The position numbers and the translations under genes were made by a program. From Lantana camara (lineage: Eukaryota > Streptophyta > Magnoliopsida > Lamiales > Verbenaceae), in the NCBI GenBank assembly GCA_037501455.1, contig CM074860.1, positions 52,400,501 through 52,464,500 on the forward strand: a stretch of DNA of 64,000 bases, given 5' to 3'. The notes beneath the pieces are model-generated. The model worked only from the letters and a program-made list of their open reading frames with translations. It did not search any database and was not told the origin of the DNA. This document shows, piece by piece, positions 58,324 to 64,000 of this stretch (within the stretch, counting starts at the first letter, position 1; each line of letters starts with the position of its first letter).

Positions 58324-61300
58324 TGTAGCACCCCGAGAGAAATGGGAACTACGCACATGCACCAAGCCATGGCGAACGGGTGATAAACAAGAACTCACCC
58401 TAGCTAGGCGGTCTAGATCCTAATACAGAGCGTGCAATAAACATAAATCACAGAAGCGATAAATTTCAAATCATACATACTAGCAATTCTCAAATTATAT
58501 CCTTCATATATAACTTATACAATTTATATACAAGGCAATTATGCAAACTTATCCCAGGCCAAAGTCTAAATACCGAATTTATAAATATTTCAAAATTAAC
58601 ATAATGCGTAAAAATAAATGAAATACAATGCATGTGACTCGAGCTATCCTTAAATTACACGAGAACAACCGCCTAGCTCGAACCTCCAAAAGTACCTGCA
58701 ACTTAAACGAAAAGGGGAAAAAAAGAAACAAAAACGAGGGTCAGTCCTAAAGACTGGTGAGGGGGCTAACACACTCACACGTACCTATACAATAGAGCAG
58801 AGCATATATCAATATGAAAATCCATGAACGGAGGCGTGGTTTTTTCATTCTAAATTATTTTAAACCCGTGGTAATATGTATAAGGAAAAAGGGGTTAAGG
58901 CCGAAGGCCAAAATCAACCAATTTTATAAATTAGGAATCCACTCCCGTTTCACGAACAGTATTCAAAATCGGAATCACAATACTCGACGAGCACGAGTTT
59001 CCAACCTACACGCCATTCATAATTGAATTAAAAGGCATAAATGAATCAAAGCTCTAAATAAATCCCACCTTCTCCATTTGGGGGTGAGGATGGCCATCCT
59101 TAACCCCGTTCTCTAGTCAGAAGTTCGGATAGAGGGGATCCTACCCGCTCCACAGACGGGTGTTACTGTCAGCCAAAAGGGACCCGCCATCCCCTCGATC
59201 TCTCGAGGTTAGGCCAAGTCACCCAAAAATGGAGTCGTGTTGATGAGAGAGCTCGGCGACCCCAAGGTCGACCCGAGAATCACATACCACTTCTTCGGGG
59301 CCCATTCATGAGTCAAACGTTTGAATTTTCTGAAAAGCTCGCTTTTTCAAAACGTTCACACACACCAACCATTTTCAAATCAAATAAACGAAAATAGGCT
59401 ACGTATGTACATAAAAGCATTTTCAAATGATTTCATAACAAAGGGATCAATTCCTACAAAATACGTACAAACACATATCTAAGTATATATATATATACAT
59501 AGTCACATGCGGGCTTAAAATACATATAGGGGTTGTAGGTCACTTAGCTAAAAGAAAGAAAACCTCACCTTTCCAACTTAGTGGAGCCAAAAGGATATAA
59601 AACGGATGCAACCGGACACCTATGGGACCTCCTCGTTACCAAAGGGGCCAAATTCTGAACAAAGGAAACAATAAAGTATAACCTAAGAATCAAAATATAC
59701 CAAATAGACGCTCGGCGAATGTATATGCAAATGATGCATAAAATGCAATGTGATGTTCTTTAGGTTCATTTATGCCATATTCAAAGACATCGAGTTATGG
59801 TTCACATGTTTCACATTAAATAAAATTATAAACTTCATACAACACTCATAACACATCCTATAACACATTAGGCATGCATGCATTCAAGAAAAGAAACAAG
59901 AAAATATCAAACGAAACAAGGAAATGTCATATTAATTCATGTTAAGACACATATCACTTATAAAATCATCAAAGTCACGTAATAAATTCATAATAAAACA
60001 TGTAACACATAATTTAACATGTTAACATATCACTCAATTCATATTAGAAGCAAGAGAATAACATACCAAACAATTAAATGGAGTAATAGTTCATTCATGC
60101 ATGTTACAAGACACTTAGGTCACATAAGAGCACATGAGAGCATAAATCATAAACGAGCATCTAAATTAAATCACAAATTCATATTATACAAGGTAACACA
60201 TATTACAACATGTTATCAATGCATAGTAATCTTAAAAGTAGCAAGAAGAGGTCATTTAAGGCAAATAAAGGAAGCATGGATTCAAGTATGCACTTAAGGT
60301 ACCATATAGAACGTACGAAATCATAACTTGAAAACGACCATGTAAAACGAGACATAAATTCATAACATACAACCTAACACACAATATTACATGTTAACAT
60401 AATATACGAGTCATAAATGAACGAAAAATAACAAGGAAAGCACACACGAAGCAAGGGAAAAGCATGCAGCCACACAACATGGGGGTCGCGGCCGCTACCA
60501 TTTTTCTTCATGTTTTGGTCGCGCCCGCGACCTCCAATTCGAAGCTTGGCTCAAATATGGTCGCGGCCATGACTGAAAATGACCTGAAAATGGTCATGGT
60601 CGCGACCTGAAGCTGCCAAAAATCGAAACAAGGCCATTTTGGGGTCGCGGCCTCTACCAGATCGGGTTGCGACCCTTCGCGACTGCAGGGGAAAACTGAA
60701 TTTTCAGGCCAAAAACTTCCACAAAACCCCACCCAATCAAGCCATATTCGAGGTAACAAGGTAAGGCAAGTATAAGATACAACATTTATGCAAGAAAAGC
60801 TCAAAACATGATCAATCAATCCACATATCAAGAGATGAATGAATGAAAAATCCCTTTTCTTCCTCATACAAAACCTCAAGTGAAACCTCAAAATTACTTA
60901 ACTAACATGCATTCTAAGTTCATAAAAATGAAAATGGATGTCTTAGGTTCACATAAGATGCATCAAATCCAAAGTAAAAGCAAGGAATCAAGTAAATTCA
61001 TGAAATGGGTCTCAAACCCTTACTATTCACATGTATGATCATATCTCTAGCAATTCACCATGAAAATCAGCAAAAAAGGTATCAAATTAAAGAGCAGAGG
61101 ATGGAGAATACATTCATCAGCTTACCTTTCAAATTTGAGATGATTTGGTTGAGTATTGAGCTCAAAAGTTGGAAAATGAATAGTATTCTTCTTTCTCCTC
61201 TTGGTATTTCGGGTTACTGGAGAGAAATGCCCTTTTTCCTTCTCTTGGATGATTTGGAACGAAATGAGAGAGTTAGGGGCTGATATAGGGGTTAAACAAG

Positions 61301-61898
61301 GTTATCTAGGTTCAAACTTGGGTTAATTTTGTCAAAGAATGAATAAGTTAGGGCCAAAATGGTAAAAGGTGGAAAATCTGTCACACGGGCTCGGTTAGGG
61401 CGAAATTCGGGGGTCCAAACGGGCTTAGAAAATTAAAATTTTAGATTCGTTGGTTTCCTTTCTTCGTTATGAGTCAAACACATCTTCTGAAATTCGAATC
61501 CGAATTCCCGAGCTCAAGTTACGGCGTTCGGAACCCAAGGCGCGCTAAACTAGTTAGGCCCTCGAGCCCCTCACAAATCCCGTTTCTCAAAAACGAGCCA
61601 AGAACCAAAGTAAACGAACTCTAACACACGTAACGAGCATGCAAACACATTCATAACTCATATAATTCACACATACCAAGATTACACAAAAATCAGAATT
61701 AAAATCGAACGCATATAAGGCAAAATACACAACACATGAACGTAAACGTTTAAAACTCAAGTTATAAGTTAAACAATTTATTTCAAATAATCACATAAGC
61801 ATCAAAATAACACTTAATTGCGTAATTAAATAATTTAAATGCGCATATAACACTCTCGTTACAGCGTACCTGGGAGTCCGAACGATCGAGATGTTACA
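58324..61898 (-). mobile_element. LTR I, 3' LTR of a D-like element
   Basis: On the minus strand it begins TGTAACATCTCGATC next to a PPT at 61899 and ends CGGGGTGCTACA at 58324. Its first 50 bases are close to LTR D (CCAGGTACGC.GTAACGAGAG). It holds a donor-like AAAG|GTAAGC (61125), a palindrome cluster (60484-60682), the CAGTC-CTAAA-GACTG hairpin (58742-58756) and an acceptor-like TTGCAG near 58696. The ORF of 127 aa in this LTR lies in and around the palindrome cluster and has no known domain. Confidence 0.85.
60484..60682 (-). repeat. palindrome cluster, GGTCGCGGCCGCGACC type (LTR I)
   Basis: About six members: 60484-60499, 60517-60532 (GGTCGCGCCCGCGACC), near 60559, 60592-60607, 60643-60658 and near 60664-60682. 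Same palindrome type as LTR H, although the start of LTR I is closer to LTR D. Confidence 0.88.
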
Positions 61899-61916
61899 AA
61901 CTTCCCTCCTTCAAAA

Positions 61917-61934
61917 GGACCTGTCCTCAGGTCC
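61917..61934 (-). other. pre-PPT hairpin of I, GGACCTG-AGGA-CAGGTCC
   Basis: Perfect 7-bp stem. A second copy with one mispair is at 61978-61995 because of the tandem duplication. Confidence 0.85.
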
Positions 61935-62036
61935 TCAGAGGATCTTGAAACGGCTTCGAAGACAAACCAAGTCCATTGAACCTGTCCTCAGGTCCTCAGA
62001 GGATCTTGAAACGGCTTCGAAGACAAACCAAGTCCA
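61920..62036. repeat. 61-bp tandem duplication beside the PPT of I
   Basis: CCTGTCCTCAGGTCCTCAG... is repeated exactly with period 61 (61920 and 61981) through AAACCAAGTCCA. Confidence 0.95.
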
Positions 62037-62880
62037 CACTACTCTAATCTCGGAGAACGGTAGACTTCTCGAGACCATACCTCCTTAAATAGCAAATCGG
62101 ACACAAAGTCCTAGTCGTTGGCTCCCACTCCCCAAATAAAGATTCGGGAGTATATGGAGAATTCTCAGCCATGACACATAGACATTACTACAAAAACTCC
62201 ATAACATCTTCATTATACCATTACAACCGGTCTCCTAAGGCCTCGAACAACTTCAAACCATGAGTGGGTTAAACTTGTGACCTTGCACCTATCAAGGCGT
62301 AGGCTATAGCTCTTCGGCAAGAAACACAAACAAAGGCCTTCCTTTATGCCTCAGTCGGAAACTACGTAGCATTTCGTACCTCTGGTTAAGCAGAAGCCAA
62401 TACCATGGGTAACTCTCTTCAACGCCTCTCCCCACTCGAGACCGTACCTCTTATTCGTCATACATGCCAATGGGTTGGCGTTCTTAAAGAAGATTGCCTA
62501 GTATTCCCCGCTAACACGATAGACTTCTCGCTCTGAGGTATACTCGGCTCTTCTACGAGGAATATCAATGGGTTAGCCTTCTCTCTATCACCCGTAGATA
62601 CCGTTGAGTCCCGGACGGACCTCCTAAAAGCAAGCACCAACTCCTATGGTAACTCCGTACTTTAACTAGGCGCCTTCAAGAAGAACCACAGGGCAAACTC
62701 GACCCTCACAACTCACCGACACTCCCGGTCACTCACCTTACCAAACTCTCTCTACAAGAAGAGAGTCTACACGAAAGGAACAAAGCAACAGGCAAACAAC
62801 AAACAAGGAGAAAAAGAAGCAACGAGAAGCACCAAGGAAAGAAAGGTAGCACAAAATTAAATAAAAGATGCATGTATGAA

Positions 62881-62911
62881 GTGCCATGGATGCTTTAGTA
62901 TACCATTCACC
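62881..62911 (-). other. conserved ATCCATGGCA block in I
   Basis: GGTGAATGGTATAC followed by GCATCCATGGCAC on the minus strand. Confidence 0.68.
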
Positions 62912-63106
62912 AAGGTAGAAGTGCCGAATTCGGTGTCAATTCCTTTGCTTTCCAAAAGTGTCTTCTTAAGTTTGAACCGGGACCTTGAGGTCATGATGTT
63001 TCGAAGGCTTTGGACTCGGATTCTTCGGCTAATTCTCTTTACTTGATACATCCTTTTTTATTTTCTTGAAAATTTTCTTCTACGTGATTCGGATCTTGAT
63101 AAAAAG

Positions 63107-64000
63107 TGTAGCACCCGAGCGCAAGGCACCACATCCCCCACACCGAGACCCGACCCGCATATGAAATGAAAAGTCCATACACGTGCCAAGTTACGGCGAA
63201 CGGGTACTCACTCACTCACTATGCTAGGCGGGGCTAGAACCTCGAAACCAAGTAAGCAATTTAATAGGGTAAAATGCATATGCGGAAGCATATCATGTAA
63301 TCAGTCATAAATTCAGGTAGTAATTGATTGGTTCAACTAGCATAGATACCTAATCCCGAAATTCAAACATAAACTTAAATCATAATTCATAATTCACTTG
63401 TTCAATCTATCCCTAGAAGCCTGGCCCGAATTCATAGCAATATAAACTTAACAAGTCATACATTCTTGTACAACTTATCCAATATACAGTATGCATGAAG
63501 TGACTCAAACATAGATACAGAACTTGACAGACTCAGAATCCCGCCTAGCACTCCAAAACCTGCAAGAACTGAAAACAAAGCCGGGTTCAGTCTATAGGAG
63601 ACTGGTGGGTATAAACCAGGGCATAACATAAATAATAATGCGGAATTTAAACACGCACACATGCAAGCTATAATCCCGTGCGAGGTTTCTAAGATATTTC
63701 CCAAGTGGGTGAAAACGAAGAAAACAATGCTCGGGATTACAACCTTCAATTTCATTAATTCATAATCATGCATACGGTCTTTACGTGAGCCCTGGCGAGT
63801 GGGCGAATTCTGCAACCTTCTCCTCATGTGTGCATAGTTTATTTGTTCATTCATTACCGGTCATGCACCATACATACATTCATAATCATGCGTTCATAAC
63901 ATTTCATTCATAATCATGCTTTCATACATAAACAATTACACCTTTTTCCTCCAGGTGGTGGACGGGCTCGCAAGACCCGGCCACCGGTCCATACATGGTG
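63107..64000 (-). mobile_element. LTR J, 3' part, minus orientation, runs off the window
   Basis: On the minus strand it ends GCGCTCGGGTGCTACA at 63107. It has the CGGGTCGGGTCTCGGTG block, the CAGTCT-loop-AGACTG hairpin (63588-63604) and an acceptor-like TTGCAG near 63563. It is inserted into the interior of I. The ORF of 132 aa on the minus strand (63456-63854) has no known domain and lies wholly in LTR sequence. Confidence 0.83.

Larger units (their letters stand above)
61899..63106 (-). other. interior of element I, non-coding
   Basis: Runs from the PPT (TTCCCTCCTTC on plus, about 61902-61912) rightward. It carries the pre-PPT hairpin, a 61-bp tandem duplication, segments similar to the interior of D (62300-62640 against 29886-30140), a GAGAG/CTCTC hairpin near 62744-62768, and the ATCCATGGCA block (62881-62911). 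No gag or pol is seen. LTR J interrupts it at 63107. Confidence 0.78.

Noticed and set aside
63456..63854. 132-aa minus-strand ORF at the right end
   Set aside because: It lies entirely in LTR J, across conserved LTR blocks including the CAGTCT hairpin and the acceptor-like site, and has no recognisable domain.

Overview
The window looks like plant nuclear DNA. It consists entirely of nested LTR retrotransposons of the Ty3/gypsy chromovirus type. The recognisable coding remnants (Gag with two zinc knuckles, reverse transcriptase, RNase H, DDE integrase, chromodomain-like tail) and the primer-binding site TGGTATCAGAGC (initiator tRNA-Met) fit the Tekay/Del lineage. I see no host gene, tRNA, rRNA or other cellular gene. 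The species cannot be named from this sequence; a flowering plant with a large, repeat-rich genome is the best guess.

Layout. 1-2019: 3' part of an LTR (H). 2020-2131: PPT-bearing remnant leading into LTR A (2132-5055, resuming 15417-16242). LTR A is split by complete element B (5056-15411, TSD TGGAA, LTRs of about 3.7 kb, non-coding interior). 16243-16320: second PPT remnant. 16321-19730: old LTR C. 19750-20867: LTR fragment L. 20868-21884: minus-strand LTR fragment G. 21885-22094: short TRIM-like LTR. 22115-23924: minus-strand LTR F, carrying a 359-bp mini-LTR with TSD ACCCG. 23925-53340: element D (LTRs of about 4.16 kb, non-coding interior), whose interior is split by a younger insertion. 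30331-49064: that insertion, on the minus strand, laid out LTR-interior-LTR-interior-LTR with a 7396-bp period and TSD AGAAG. 53341-56138: start of LTR F plus the interior it belongs to (element E). 56139-56418: partial TRIM. 56419-58323: LTR fragment K. 58324-63106: LTR and interior of element I. 63107-64000: LTR J, running off the window.

How the parts work together. Only the three-LTR element encodes an intact protein, Gag, once per interior copy. Its pol is broken, yet its LTRs are almost identical, so it moved recently and probably with proteins supplied in trans. B, D, E and I have no gag or pol but keep PBS, PPT and several conserved non-coding blocks, as expected of non-autonomous partners.

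The most notable signals are structural and recur in families whose primary sequences differ: (1) a cluster of about four GC-rich palindromes at a similar place in each LTR, each family with its own palindrome; (2) a hairpin just upstream of the PPT whose stem covaries while the AGGA loop stays fixed; (3) a CAGTC...GACTG hairpin in nearly every LTR; (4) tandem hairpin arrays and a conserved ATTCATGGCAT block in the non-coding interiors; (5) variants in the middle LTR of the three-LTR element that look like the product of one unequal crossover.
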